Assembly (NCBI GenBank): GCA_965223955.1
Contig: OZ245029.1
Coordinates: 310,001 to 374,000 of the forward strand
Origin: Bin75 sp965223955
GTDB lineage: Bacteria; Nitrospirota; Nitrospiria; Nitrospirales; UBA8639
DNA: 64,000 bases
Direction of reading: 5' to 3'
The notes beneath the pieces are model-generated. The model was not told the origin of the DNA and ran no database searches. It saw only the letters and a program-made list of their open reading frames with translations. This document shows, one piece after another, positions 32,801 to 42,832 of the stretch (position 1 is the first letter of the stretch; every line of letters begins with the position of its first letter). The position numbers and the translations under genes are program-made.

Positions 32801-34442
32801 TCAGCGATTCGGGATTGCCCGCGTCATCGGTGAAGGACACGATCACCTTGACACTCTTGCCGCCGTCTTCCGCCACCAGGGTGTATGTGGAGTCCGTCGC
32901 GCCGAGTATGCACACGTCGGTCGGCCCGCCGCAGGAGACCCACTGGTAGGTGAAGTTCGGGTTGCTCAGCCCGTCGGCGTCCGCAATGCCGGAGATCTCC
33001 GCCGTCAGCGTCTCGCCCACCTGGGCAGTGCCAGCGATGGTGGGCGCACCTGTGGCCGGGGTGTTTTCTTCTTGCTGTGCAGATGTCGAGGGAACCACCA
33101 CGGTGTCGCTAGCCAGCGATTCGGGATTGCCCGCGTCGTCGCTGAAGGACACCAGCACCTTGATGGTCTTGCCTGCGTCTTCCGCCACCAGGGTGTATGT
33201 GGAGTCCGTCGCGCCGAGTATGCACACGTCGGTCGGCCCGCCGCAGGAGACCCACTGGTAGGTGAAGTTCGGGTTGCTCAGCCCGTTGGCATCCGCAATG
33301 CCGGAGGTCTCCGCCGTCAGCGTCTCGCCCACCTGGACCGTGCCGACGATAGTCGGCGCACCGGTGGCCGGGGCGTTTTCATCTTGCTGTGCAGATGTCG
33401 AGGGAACCACCACGGTGTCGCTAGCCAGCGATTCGGGATTGCCCGCGTCGTCGCTGAAGGACACCAGCACCTTGATGGTCTTGCCCGCGTCTTCCGCCAC
33501 CAGGGTGTATGTGGAGTCCGTCGCGCCGAGTATGCACACGTCGGTCGGCCCGCCGCAGGAGACCCACTGGTAGGTGAAGTTCGGGTTGCTCAGCCCGTTG
33601 GCATCCGCAATGCCGGAGGTCTCCGCCGTCAGCGTCTCGCCCACCTGGACCGTGCCGACGATAGTCGGCGCACCGGTGGCCGGGGTGTTTTCATAGGAAC
33701 TCTCCGGGCCGGTAACTGACAGCGTCACGCGGTTAGAGAGCTTCCTACCGTCGGACGTGCAGACCGCTCCCCGAGTGGAGCAGTCCTCGGTGACCGGCAG
33801 CACGACAGACACGTCGGCGTCCGCGTTCGGCTTGACTGTGATCTTCCATAGGTCTCTACGACGGTTTACGCGCCTGGCGTGGGTAACCGACCCGCCAGTC
33901 ACCTCCAGGGAGTGGTCCCGGAAGGTCTTGTAGCTGATATTGATACCGTCGCTGAAGGCGATGCGGAAGGTGAAGGCGTCCGTCCCGTTGTGGCTGTCCG
34001 GCGTGCCCCCGAAGCCCGCCGTCAGCGGCGTAGGTTCGGGCGCGGGAGCCGCCGGGATGTCGGCCCCAGCATGCCTGGACCACGTGCTGACGCCGTGCGC
34101 GTTCACCGCCTTGACCCGGTAGATGTAGCGTTTGTCAGGTTTCACGGTGTCGTCCGTGTACCTGGTTGCAGCGGTGCCGGTGTCGTCCTCGATGGTGACG
34201 AACCAGTACGGCGCGTGTACGGCGGGGTCGCGCCGCAACACCTTGTAGTGGGTGATGCTGTCGTCGTCGGGAGAGTTCCAGGTCAGCGCAACCGACTCGT
34301 GTGTCGCCACGGTGCTCAGCCCCGTGGGACGAGCGGGGACGGAGCCGTCCTTCGCTACGGCCGGTGCGCCGGCAAGGGACAGGACCAACGCGGCTACTGC
34401 GACAAACAGGATGGAGAGTCGGGGTCTAGCATGGAGAGTCAT
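29862..34442 (-). pseudogene. Autotransporter with Fn3, tandem and Calx-beta repeats, three frameshifts
   Basis: Read through three frame changes, this is one protein of about 1520 residues. A signal peptide (LSILFVAVAALVLSLAGAPA) leads to a fibronectin type III domain, three 104-residue tandem repeats, further Fn3 domains and a Calx-beta domain (ARVREGPDATLAFEVTLNRP). A C-terminal autotransporter barrel follows, ending LNLEGTRQ...RLQLTWGF. The shifts are near 31026 (in a C-run), near 30797 and near 30358. Each moves the frame as if one base were missing. Three shifts of the same sense in very GC-rich DNA suggest indel errors in the assembly or recent decay. The ATG at 34442 has AAGGAGAAC before it. 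The protein would be surface exposed. Confidence 0.82.
32781..33693 (-). repeat. 312-bp in-frame tandem repeats in the autotransporter gene
   Basis: Three near-identical units with a 312-base period begin at about 33693, 33381 and 33069 on the minus strand; the last one ends slightly early. Each encodes 104 residues starting ENxPATGAPTI and containing FTYQWVSCGGPTDVCILGAT. Copies 1 and 2 are almost the same at DNA level, which points to recent duplication and possible copy-number variation. Confidence 0.9.
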
Positions 34443-35558
<1,116 letters not shown>

Positions 35559-36386
35559 CTACATCGTTCGGGATGACGGAAGGAGGGGAACAGGAGAGGA
35601 ACAGAAATCGGCTAAGGCGATGAATTCCTGGACCGTGAGTGTTTCGGCGCGGCGTCGCGGGTCGATCCGGGTCTGTTCCAAGGCTTGTCGCATCAGGGGT
35701 TCTTCCCATCCTTCTTCCCTGTAGGAGTTGATCAGGGTTTTGCGTCGATGCGCAAACGCACCCCGGACGACTTTCAGGAACACCGCGTCAAACCGGGCGT
35801 CGGTGGGGTTCCGATCAGTCCGTCCTGTAAGACACACGACCGCCGAGTCCACTTGCGGGACCGGACGGAAGCAGCTCGCCGGTACGATAAACGCCTTGCG
35901 GGGTTTCGTCTGGTATTGGGTGACCACGGACAAGAGGCCGTAATCCCGCGAGCCCGGTCCCGCGATCATTCGCTCGGCCACTTCGCGTTGCAGCATCAGG
36001 ACCATCCGGTCGATCCGATCGCGTTCCTGCAGCAACCGGAACAGCAAGGGCGTAGCCATGTAGTACGGTAGATTGGCAATGACGACCGTTCCCCCGGGCA
36101 GGGTGTCATAGGGAAACTCCAGGGCGTCACCGTGATGCAATTCCAGGGCGTCACGTTGCGCGCAGGTTTGCGCGAGATATTCGAACAGGTGCCGGTCGAG
36201 TTCCACGGCAATCACCCTGGAGACCCGTTCACATAACACCTGCGTGAGGGCGCCCCGTCCGGGTCCGATTTCAAAGACGACGTCTTCCGGACGCAACGCC
36301 GCGACTTTCAGGATCTTTCTGGTGATATTGGGATCAATGAGAAAATGTTGACCGAGGCGTTTTCGCGGGCGGGGCAGGGTGAGCAT
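35559..36386 (-). CDS. rsmA: 16S rRNA (adenine1518-N6/adenine1519-N6)-dimethyltransferase
   Basis: This 275-residue RsmA/KsgA makes the paired dimethyladenosines in the 16S rRNA 3' hairpin. It has RKRLGQHFLIDPNITRKIL, motif I VFEIGPGRGALTQVLCE, IAVELDRHLFEYL, the NLPYYMATPLLFRLL catalytic block and FRPVPQVDSAVVCL. The C-terminal RGAFAHRRKTLINS is also typical. The start at 36386 is chosen because the longer frame runs back into a non-coding AATCCACAATCC repeat. The C-terminal ~15 residues (SSPVPLLPSSRTM) are encoded by repeat DNA, so the natural end may have been replaced. Confidence 0.95.
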   Translation of the reverse strand: MLTLPRPRKRLGQHFLIDPNITRKILKVAALRPEDVVFEIGPGRGALTQVLCERVSRVIAVELDRHLFEYLAQTCAQRDALELHHGDALEFPYDTLPGGTVVIANLPYYMATPLLFRLLQERDRIDRMVLMLQREVAERMIAGPGSRDYGLLSVVTQYQTKPRKAFIVPASCFRPVPQVDSAVVCLTGRTDRNPTDARFDAVFLKVVRGAFAHRRKTLINSYREEGWEEPLMRQALEQTRIDPRRRAETLTVQEFIALADFCSSPVPLLPSSRTM

Positions 36387-36467
36387 TGTGGATTGTGGAT
36401 TTGGGATTGTGGATTTGGGATTGTAGATTTCATCAATCAGCAATTCACAATCCACAATCCAAAATCT
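36387..36467. repeat. ATTGTGGATT direct and inverted repeats
   Basis: Three direct copies of GATTGTGGATTTGGG-like sequence are followed by the inverted AATTCACAATCCACAATCCA. Together they can fold into a hairpin just upstream of rsmA and past the end of the 109-residue gene. Confidence 0.7.
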
Positions 36468-36797
36468 CTACTTCTCCTCGGGGCCTTGCAGCCCCTGGGT
36501 TTCGATCTCGCTGGAGAGTTGGTACAGGTGGCGGAGACACATTTCAATGTCATCACTCAATTCATCGTACATGTCCGCTCCGGCAAAGGCCGTTTCCAAC
36601 CAATCCTTCGACAATCGTTTCCGGTAGCCGGCTCCGATTTTTTCTCCCACCAGCGTCACCACCTGTTTTTTCCATTTGTAAAATTGTTCTTTTGCCGATA
36701 TCGCGTTCACGGCTTCCACCAGATGCGGTTGTATGATTTTGAGTTCCTGTATTTGCTTCGCGATAAATTCCAATGCCTGCTTGGTTTGGTCACTCAT
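36468..36797 (-). CDS. Hypothetical protein
   Basis: This is a 109-residue mostly helical protein with no signal peptide or membrane segment. It has KQALEFIAKQIQELKIIQPH, AISAKEQFYKWKKQVVTLVG and an acidic C-terminal helix (DMYDELSDDIEMCLRHLYQL). I do not recognise the family. The composition is like that of neighbouring genes and the codon pattern is coding-like. It lies about 80 bases upstream of rsmA in the same direction, with repeats on both sides. Confidence 0.7.
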   Translation of the reverse strand: MSDQTKQALEFIAKQIQELKIIQPHLVEAVNAISAKEQFYKWKKQVVTLVGEKIGAGYRKRLSKDWLETAFAGADMYDELSDDIEMCLRHLYQLSSEIETQGLQGPEEK

Positions 36798-36822
36798 ATT
36801 ATCCTCGATTTCGGTATCACGT

Positions 36823-37144
36823 TTGTAAATGTTCGCTCATTCTCATGCTGAGCGAAGCGACGCCCTCTTTTCCTCCCTTTTGTAAGGGGAGGCTGAGCTA
36901 GGCTTGCCCTCGCGAAAGCGGGGGTGGGGTAGAGATCCCGGGCAGGTGAGAGAAAATCAATGGCGCATGGGGCATCGGGTCGCACAGGCCTGCCTCTACC
37001 TCCCCTACACCCCTCCTGATCCTTCGGCTACGCTTCCTTCGACAAGCTCAGGACAGGCAGGACAAGCAAAGGAGGGGAAAGGCGGGGCGGGAATTGCCAA
37101 CGCCTGTCCTGAGCCTGTCGAAGGGAATGAGTAAACACATACAA
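36823..37144. repeat. MITE-like element copy C with a nested repeat
   Basis: The terminal inverted repeats are TTGTAAATGTTCGCTCATTC at 36823 and, on the minus strand, TTGTATGTGTTTACTCATTC ending at 37144. The usual inner palindromes are present (CTCCCTTTTGTAAGGGGAG at about 36871). The right half is interrupted by a second repeat family: CCTTCGACAAGCTCAGGACA at about 37036 and its inverted form CCTGTCCTGAGCCTGTCGAA at about 37103. Confidence 0.78.
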
Positions 37145-37178
37145 CGTTCTCACACGATATCTCAAGCGCCCTCTGCCG

Positions 37179-38153
37179 TTAATAATTGGCCACGCGACTC
37201 TCCGGCCGCGGGCCGAGCCTCTCATTCACCCTGAGCGCATGCCCTTGAAGAAACTGTTCCACGGACATGCGTTTTTTATTCGCGGGTTGGACTTCCAGTA
37301 CTTCCAGCCTGCCTTCACCCGTCTCGACCCAAAAGGATTTCTGGCCCACGGCCAGGATGGTCCCCGGCTGCGACCCGTCGCTCCCGCCCGGGCCACCTTG
37401 CGCATCAATGCGGCCTTTCCAAATGATCAGGCGATGCTCCCGATGAAAGGTGTAGGATCCGGGCCACGGGGAAAGACCTCGAATCCTGTTGGCAATCTCC
37501 GTGGCCGATTGCGTCCAATCGATCACGCCGTCTTCTTTTTTCAGCAATGGGGCCGACGTGGCTCGGGTATGATCCTGCTCACGAGGGACAATCGAACGCT
37601 CGGCCAATCGCGTCAGCGTTTCCACCAGGAGTGCGCCGCCGACTTTCGCCAACCGGGCGCCCAATTCCAGGGAGGTCTCTTCAGGTTCGATCGAGACCGT
37701 TTGCTGAAGCAGCACGGCTCCCGTATCCATTCCTTCATCCATGAGCATCGTGGTTATCCCCGTTTCCGCATCCCCATGAATGAGCGCCCATTGGATCGGA
37801 GCGGCTCCCCGGTAGGCGGGTAACAGGGAACCATGGACGTTGACGCATCCCATGGGCGGGAGATCCAGAATCGCTTTGGGAAGGATCCGGCCAAACGCCG
37901 TCACGGCAATGACGTCCGGTTTCCAATCGGAGAGTTGCTGCAGGAATTCCGGGCTTTTTATTTTCTCTGGTTGACTCACGGGCAACCCTTTTGCCAGGGC
38001 CAGTTCTTTGACCGGGCACGGCACAACGGCCTGTCCCCTTCCTTTGGGGCGGTCGGGCTGCATGACCACGCCGACGACCTCATGGTCCGAGTTGTCCAGG
38101 GCTTCCAGTGACGGCACCGCAAAGGCGGGCGTTCCCATAAAGACGACACGCAT
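37179..38153 (-). CDS. fmt: Methionyl-tRNA formyltransferase
   Basis: This 324-residue enzyme formylates initiator Met-tRNA. It has the N-terminal VVFMGTPAFAVPSLEAL, the formyl-THF/catalytic block CVNVHGSLLPAYRGAAPIQW (Asn, His) and GITTMLMDEGMDTGAVLLQQ with the conserved Asp. The C-terminal OB-like domain reads ANRIRGLSPWPGSYTF. The usual def partner is not adjacent, either in the 190 bases upstream or beyond. Confidence 0.95.
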   Translation of the reverse strand: MRVVFMGTPAFAVPSLEALDNSDHEVVGVVMQPDRPKGRGQAVVPCPVKELALAKGLPVSQPEKIKSPEFLQQLSDWKPDVIAVTAFGRILPKAILDLPPMGCVNVHGSLLPAYRGAAPIQWALIHGDAETGITTMLMDEGMDTGAVLLQQTVSIEPEETSLELGARLAKVGGALLVETLTRLAERSIVPREQDHTRATSAPLLKKEDGVIDWTQSATEIANRIRGLSPWPGSYTFHREHRLIIWKGRIDAQGGPGGSDGSQPGTILAVGQKSFWVETGEGRLEVLEVQPANKKRMSVEQFLQGHALRVNERLGPRPESRVANY

Positions 38154-38343
38154 GACGTTTCCTTACCATCCTCTCTGTCGTCACGCAACGCTTCTTGACG
38201 CCGCGAAACGGAGTTCGAAGCGGTCAAGCGGTGCGTTTTGATAATCCGGCGACGTCGTGTCTCACGTCAAGGCGAGGAAACCGGGCGAACGCCATACCCG
38301 AATGTAGATCTCAGGGACGGCACACAGGGAGATTCTGATTTTT

Positions 38344-38961
38344 TTATATGGGACGGCGGGAAAGATCAATCGGCGTCTCGTACCTCGGCTCCGCCACCGC
38401 CTGTCCGGGGCGTGGCGGCTCCAGAAAAGTAATGCTTTCGTAAAAATCGTCCAAAGCAATAAATTTGCCGTTTTGCTCCGCCCATTCTTTCATCCGGCGG
38501 TTACAACTGTAGGACCACGACAGCACTTCAATGCGCCACCCCTTGCGATGCATGCGCTCCAAGTCGGCGTGAAACCCGACGCCGTCATAGAATCCGCTGC
38601 CATCGCCGGTCAGCAACACCGCTATGCCGGGGTCGCCGTTGTAATCCAGCGCATTGCGCAACATATTCGCTTGCAATTTCTGGTCTACACCTTGTTCGGT
38701 TCCATGCAACGCACCGCGCTCCGAGAGTTCAACTTTGATGCCCTCATTTTCCAAGCGGGTCCAAACATTGCGCAACTCCGGCGGCACCGAGCCAACGGCA
38801 ATGGCACTCTCAATAGGACGATCGGCGGAGGCCAACCGCAAAAGATTACGGAAGTGAAGCCGTAGCCGATAGCGCGCATCGGGACCCTCACGCTCGGCAG
38901 CGATTTCTGTCGCACTGATGTAGATGTTGGAATTGTCCCAGTAAATAAAAACTTTTTCCAT
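38344..38961 (-). CDS. NYN-domain (LabA-like) PIN-fold nuclease
   Basis: This is a 205-residue NYN/LabA-like protein of the PIN fold. The acidic metal-binding positions are visible in VFIYWDNSNIYISA (about residue 9), EQGVDQKLQANMLRNAL and VLLTGDGSGFYDGVGF. NYN proteins are predicted RNases. A short Pro-rich tail follows. It is not clearly part of an operon and sits divergently from yebC. Its target is unknown. Confidence 0.87.
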   Translation of the reverse strand: MEKVFIYWDNSNIYISATEIAAEREGPDARYRLRLHFRNLLRLASADRPIESAIAVGSVPPELRNVWTRLENEGIKVELSERGALHGTEQGVDQKLQANMLRNALDYNGDPGIAVLLTGDGSGFYDGVGFHADLERMHRKGWRIEVLSWSYSCNRRMKEWAEQNGKFIALDDFYESITFLEPPRPGQAVAEPRYETPIDLSRRPI

Positions 38962-39078
38962 TTCGCATCTCCGCCGGCCGTGTTTGCAACGAACTTTGTC
39001 CCCTCATCCCAAACGTCTCATCCTGCTTGAACAAAGGAAGAGAAGATTGAGGCTATGTCATAGACTATGTAACTGATT

Positions 39079-39099
39079 GTTGCAACCATTTGTTGCAAC
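39079..39099. promoter_or_regulatory. Paired GTTGCAAC palindromes
   Basis: Two copies of the self-complementary GTTGCAAC (39079-39086 and 39092-39099) have centres 13 bases apart. They lie in the divergent interval between the NYN gene and yebC. They look like adjacent half-sites for a dimeric regulator; the regulator is unknown. Confidence 0.5.
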
Positions 39100-39202
39100 G
39101 ACCGGATGCCCTCACCTATGATACTTCGTCACGCGAGGTTTTCCTTGAACAATCAGAATACCTCACACACGTTCCCTACGTTTTGCATAAGGACACGACG
39201 GT

Positions 39203-39955
39203 ATGGGCGGTCATAGTCATTGGTCCACGATCAAACGCCATAAGGCAGGGATCGACGCCAAACGCGGAAAAGTTTTCACTAAACTGATCCGCGACCTGAC
39301 CATCGCGGCCCGCGCAGGCGGAGATCCCGATGCGAACCCGACCTTGCGCACCTTCATTGCCAAGGCCAAAGAAGCCAACATGCCGGCCGATACCATCAAA
39401 CGCGCCATCCAGCGGGGCACGGGGGAACTGCCAGGCGTCAATTACGAGGAATTCACCCTTGAAGGCTACGGGCCCGGTGGCACCGGGATCCTCCTCGAGA
39501 TCATGACGGATAATCGGAACCGCACGGTTTCGGAAATTCGCAACATGCTGGGGAAAAATCATGGGACCATGGCCGAAGCCGGGGCAGTCGCATGGCAGTT
39601 TCAGAAGAAAGGGCTTCTGGTCACTGAAGGGGCGTCGGTCGATGAAGACCAGTTATTGAGTATCGTTCTGGAAGCCGGGGCGGATGACGTCAAACAGGCC
39701 GGCAGCGGCTTTGAAATCACCACGGAGACCGCCGAGTTCGAAGCGGTCAAGGCGGCCCTGCAACAGGCCGGCATTCACACGTCGGTGGCTGAAGTCACCT
39801 ATCTCGCTCAGAACCAAATCCGTCTCGACGAAAAACCGGCCGAGCAGCTGTTAAAATTGATGGAAATCCTGGACGACCATGACGACGTCCAAAAAGTTCA
39901 TGCCAACTTCGACATTCCGGATGAGGTCATGGAAAAAGTCGCGGCGGCCGGCTGA
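39203..39955 (+). CDS. yebC: YebC/PmpR-family protein
   Basis: This is a 250-residue YebC/TACO1-family protein with the invariant GGHSHWSTIKRHKAGIDAKR start, KLIRDLTIAARAGG, TIKRAIQRGTGE and YGPGGTGILLEIMTDNRNRT. The family has been described as transcriptional regulators. Some members have been linked to relief of ribosome stalling at proline tracts. It is followed after 39 bases by ruvA. The ruvC gene that commonly lies between them is absent. Confidence 0.95.
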   Translation: MGGHSHWSTIKRHKAGIDAKRGKVFTKLIRDLTIAARAGGDPDANPTLRTFIAKAKEANMPADTIKRAIQRGTGELPGVNYEEFTLEGYGPGGTGILLEIMTDNRNRTVSEIRNMLGKNHGTMAEAGAVAWQFQKKGLLVTEGASVDEDQLLSIVLEAGADDVKQAGSGFEITTETAEFEAVKAALQQAGIHTSVAEVTYLAQNQIRLDEKPAEQLLKLMEILDDHDDVQKVHANFDIPDEVMEKVAAAG

Positions 39956-39994
39956 GGTTCGTTACCTGGTTTGCCTGTCACGTGACACCGGCTC

Positions 39995-40600
39995 ATGATT
40001 GCCAACCTGACGGGAATATTGGCGGCCAAAGACCCTTCACGGCTCGTTCTCGACGTCAACGGCGTGGGCTATGAGGTGTTCATCCCCTTCAGCACGTATT
40101 TCGCCCTCCCCGACCTGCACGCGCCACTGACGCTCCACATCTTCACCCACCTGCGAGAAGACTCCATTCAATTATTCGGGTTCCTGACGCCCGCCGAAAA
40201 AACGGCCTTTATCCTGCTGACCAAAATTTCCGGCGTGGGGGGGAAACTGGCCTTGAGCGTGTTGTCCGCCTTGAAGATTGCCGACCTGCGGGCGGCCATT
40301 CTCGCCGACGATCTGGACACACTCGCGTCGGTTCCGGGAATCGGAAAGAAGTCCGCGGGCCGCATTGCCCTGGAACTCAAGGATAAAATCGCCTGTCTCG
40401 CAGATGGCACGCCGGAGGCGAGCGAAGCGCCGGCTTCGTTTGACGCTCCCCAGGAGGATGCGCTGTCGGCGCTGGTCAACCTGGGGTACCGGCATCGCGA
40501 CGTTAAAAACGCCCTCGACCAGGTGAGCCGAACGAGCCCTGCCCCGACGTCACTCGACGAATTGATTCGCGAAGGCTTGAAAATTCTCTCGAAACACTAG
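39995..40600 (+). CDS. ruvA: Holliday junction branch migration protein RuvA
   Basis: This 201-residue RuvA binds four-way junctions and loads RuvB. Domain I (OB fold) begins MIANLTGILAAKDPSRLVLD. Domain II has the helix-hairpin-helix motifs LLTKISGVGGKLALSVLSAL and LASVPGIGKKSAGRIALELK. Domain III is at the C-terminus (DALSALVNLGYRHRDVKNAL). ruvB and ruvC are not in the window. Confidence 0.95.
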   Translation: MIANLTGILAAKDPSRLVLDVNGVGYEVFIPFSTYFALPDLHAPLTLHIFTHLREDSIQLFGFLTPAEKTAFILLTKISGVGGKLALSVLSALKIADLRAAILADDLDTLASVPGIGKKSAGRIALELKDKIACLADGTPEASEAPASFDAPQEDALSALVNLGYRHRDVKNALDQVSRTSPAPTSLDELIREGLKILSKH

Positions 40601-40627
40601 CCCGTTGCTTGAAGAGGAGCGTGGCAT

Positions 40628-40686
40628 CCTCTCTACCTCCCCTAACCCCTCCTTACAAAAGAGGGGAACAGGAACGCTTACAACGT
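40628..40686. repeat. Partial MITE-like element copy D
   Basis: Only one half of the element is visible: CTCTACCTCCCCTAACCCCT followed by CCTTACAAAAGAGGGG, then a short AACGCTTACAACG end. The other terminus is missing. It lies just downstream of ruvA and reaches the end of the small zinc-ribbon gene. Confidence 0.6.
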
Positions 40687-40860
40687 TTCTCGGATTTTTG
40701 CTCCGTGATAGCCGTTTCGCACGACTCGATAAAAGAACCTGAGCACGTCCACCAAATCAAACCAAAATCCGCAATTGATGCACTTGGCGTAGAGGTGTCT
40801 GGTCATCGTGGTGTAATGCCGTTCCACCAGCATCAGCCCCTGACACTTGAGACATTCCAT
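40678..40860 (-). CDS. Small zinc-ribbon-like protein
   Basis: This is a 60-residue protein with two Cys pairs, MECLKCQGLMLVE and YAKCINCGFWFDLV, spaced like a zinc ribbon. A basic C-terminal helix follows. I do not recognise a specific family. Small proteins of this type may be regulators or assembly factors. The frame is in its own direction between ruvA and the FG-GAP gene, and its last codons lie in repeat DNA. Confidence 0.6.
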   Translation of the reverse strand: MECLKCQGLMLVERHYTTMTRHLYAKCINCGFWFDLVDVLRFFYRVVRNGYHGAKIRETL

Positions 40861-40935
40861 AATACGTTACTACCTTCCTAATACCTTCCCGTCGGGTGTT
40901 ACCGCCGTCTTTCTTCCATTCCCCATCTCGCCCGG

Positions 40936-42120
40936 TCAGGTGGCGGTCGGCTCCTTGACCTGCTCTCTGAATCTTAACCCATGATGCAGAAAAATCGATA
41001 CACTATTTTCCGAATTATTGACGACCGCCAAGCCGGGTTCTTCGTCCCGGCCCCGGGCGACGATCAACGTCGTCAGGGCAAAGGGCCCACGGGGCGTGCG
41101 ATATTGACGCGGAGGATAATAAAATGAGCCGTCGCCTTTCCCGAACAGGACCGAGAGGCTGCCGGATTGAATATTCACGATCGCCGCGTCTGCAATATCG
41201 TCCCCGTCAAAATCCTGGGCCAAGCCATGCATGGGACCGGCGTCGCCGCCTGAATCGATCCCTTCCTGAAAGGTGCCGTCTCCATTTCCCAAAAAGACGG
41301 TGACGGTGTTCATTTGCCCGTTCACCACCAGAAGGTCCCACGCGCTGTCATTGTTGAAGTCGGCGAAGGAGACGGATAAGGGCCGCTTGCCCGTCCGGTA
41401 ATCGGTGGGCAGGAGAAAGGTCCCGTCTCCCTCGCCCAACCAGATCGAGACGGCGTTGCTCATCGGCCCGCCGTTCGTGACCGCCATATCCAAGTGCCCG
41501 TCCTGGTTGAAATCCGCGGTGGCCACCGAAGTGGGGGTATCTCCATATTCGTATAACGGCCCGATCCCAAATTTCCCTTTCCCGTTTCCGAACAACAGTT
41601 GCAACTTGTCGTTTCGCAGGGCCACCACCAAATCCAGGTGTCGATCACTGTTGAAATCCCCACCGGCGATGGAGACCGGCGTTCGGTGAACGGGATACAG
41701 CGCGTCTTTCTCGAAGGTCCCGCCCCCCTGCCCCTTGAAAATGGCGACCTGATTGCTCCCGGAACACGCGATGGCCAAGTCCTCATGCCCGTCGCCGTTG
41801 AAATCCAGGACGGCCAGGTTCCGCGGTTCCTTGCACACCCGAATGGATACTTGGGCCTGGAAACTCCCATCCCCGTTTCCGAACAGGAGGGACAGGGAAT
41901 TCGCCGAGATGTTGCTCGTCACCAGGTCCGAAAATCCATCCTGATTGAAGTCCCCGGCTTTAATGGCGGTCGGGTTTTTCCCGACGTCATAACTGGCAAA
42001 GAGATAGAGCAGGTCCGGAGGTACGTAGGGATCTTTGGGCGAGCACCCGGGCAGGAACAGTATTCCACACAACGTGAGAAAACGGAGTATGTTGCCTGCC
42101 ACCAGGCGGGGAAAAGGCAT
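40936..42120 (-). CDS. FG-GAP/VCBS repeat lipoprotein
   Basis: This is about 394 residues. A lipoprotein signal (LTLCGILFLPGCSPKD) puts the mature protein in a membrane after lipidation at the Cys. The rest consists of about seven repeats of roughly 48 residues with the form GDFNxDGxxDLVVxN...SxLFGNGDGTF. The calcium-binding DxDGxxD loops (for example ADFNQDGHLDMAVTNGGPMS) are those of integrin-like beta-propellers. The whole protein is probably one seven-bladed propeller on the cell surface. The ATG at 42120 has AGGGG before it; the longer frame from 42189 would bury the signal. Confidence 0.88.
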   Translation of the reverse strand: MPFPRLVAGNILRFLTLCGILFLPGCSPKDPYVPPDLLYLFASYDVGKNPTAIKAGDFNQDGFSDLVTSNISANSLSLLFGNGDGSFQAQVSIRVCKEPRNLAVLDFNGDGHEDLAIACSGSNQVAIFKGQGGGTFEKDALYPVHRTPVSIAGGDFNSDRHLDLVVALRNDKLQLLFGNGKGKFGIGPLYEYGDTPTSVATADFNQDGHLDMAVTNGGPMSNAVSIWLGEGDGTFLLPTDYRTGKRPLSVSFADFNNDSAWDLLVVNGQMNTVTVFLGNGDGTFQEGIDSGGDAGPMHGLAQDFDGDDIADAAIVNIQSGSLSVLFGKGDGSFYYPPRQYRTPRGPFALTTLIVARGRDEEPGLAVVNNSENSVSIFLHHGLRFREQVKEPTAT

Positions 42121-42405
42121 TTCAGTAACCCCTATCGGAACAGCCCGGCTCACGGGACTCATGGCCCCATGAGCATCACAGATCCGCATAAAAGAGAATA
42201 GTATACGAGCTTTTGACTAGGCGATACAACGGGTTATTCACGGATCATCTGGATTTTCACGGGACATTTTGCTCGAATTTCTGATCGCCGCACGCGGGAT
42301 TGTCACGAGATTTCCGGTAAATCCTGCAAATTTTCGGATGAAACGACTGGAAGAGTTTCAGGAAAATGTGCTATAGATTTCTTCTTTGGAAGGAGGAGCT
42401 TGACA

Positions 42406-42732
42406 ATGTCGAAAACAAAATCGGGTAAAGTGAAAATCGAAATCACCATGTATGGAGTCGCCGAGATTCTGAAATGGTGCGTGGACAAAAATAACGGCCG
42501 GATTCCGAACGTGGACACCGAGGGCTTTAAACACATGCAGGCCGCGCTGGCTGATAAACCGGAAAAAGGGGATTATTTTACCTTTGATAAATTCTGGAAG
42601 GTGTCCAGGGTCTTTGAATTTACGAAGGAAGAGGTCGAGACCATCGATCGGTGTCTGTACGACATTCCAAACTTGGAGGGCAAACAGTTACCTCAAATCC
42701 GCTATAAGTTCTGGCCCGCCCAAGCCGACTGA
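42406..42732 (+). CDS. Hypothetical protein
   Basis: This is a 108-residue protein: KSGKVKIEITMYGVAEILKW, MQAALADKPEKGDYFTFDKF, then a C-terminus ending IRYKFWPAQAD. I do not recognise the family. AGGAGG lies nine bases upstream of the ATG at 42406, which is preferred to the TTG at 42400. It has no evident partner and no membrane segment. Confidence 0.72.
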   Translation: MSKTKSGKVKIEITMYGVAEILKWCVDKNNGRIPNVDTEGFKHMQAALADKPEKGDYFTFDKFWKVSRVFEFTKEEVETIDRCLYDIPNLEGKQLPQIRYKFWPAQAD

Positions 42733-42832
42733 GTTCGGTCGTCCATTCGAGTGACGTGCTTCGTCACGATTGAGCCGGTCCCGAAATGACCGGGAACAAC
42801 AATCGTTGTTCCCTACTGGTCGTGCTCTCCCC

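Noticed and set aside
32781..33693. CRISPR-like array
   Set aside because: The units are 312 bases and in frame within a surface-protein gene, without short repeats or variable spacers.
32544..33719. 391-codon plus-strand frame with repeated segments
   Set aside because: It is the antisense image of the autotransporter tandem repeats. The minus-strand protein has recognisable Fn3 and Calx-beta domains.
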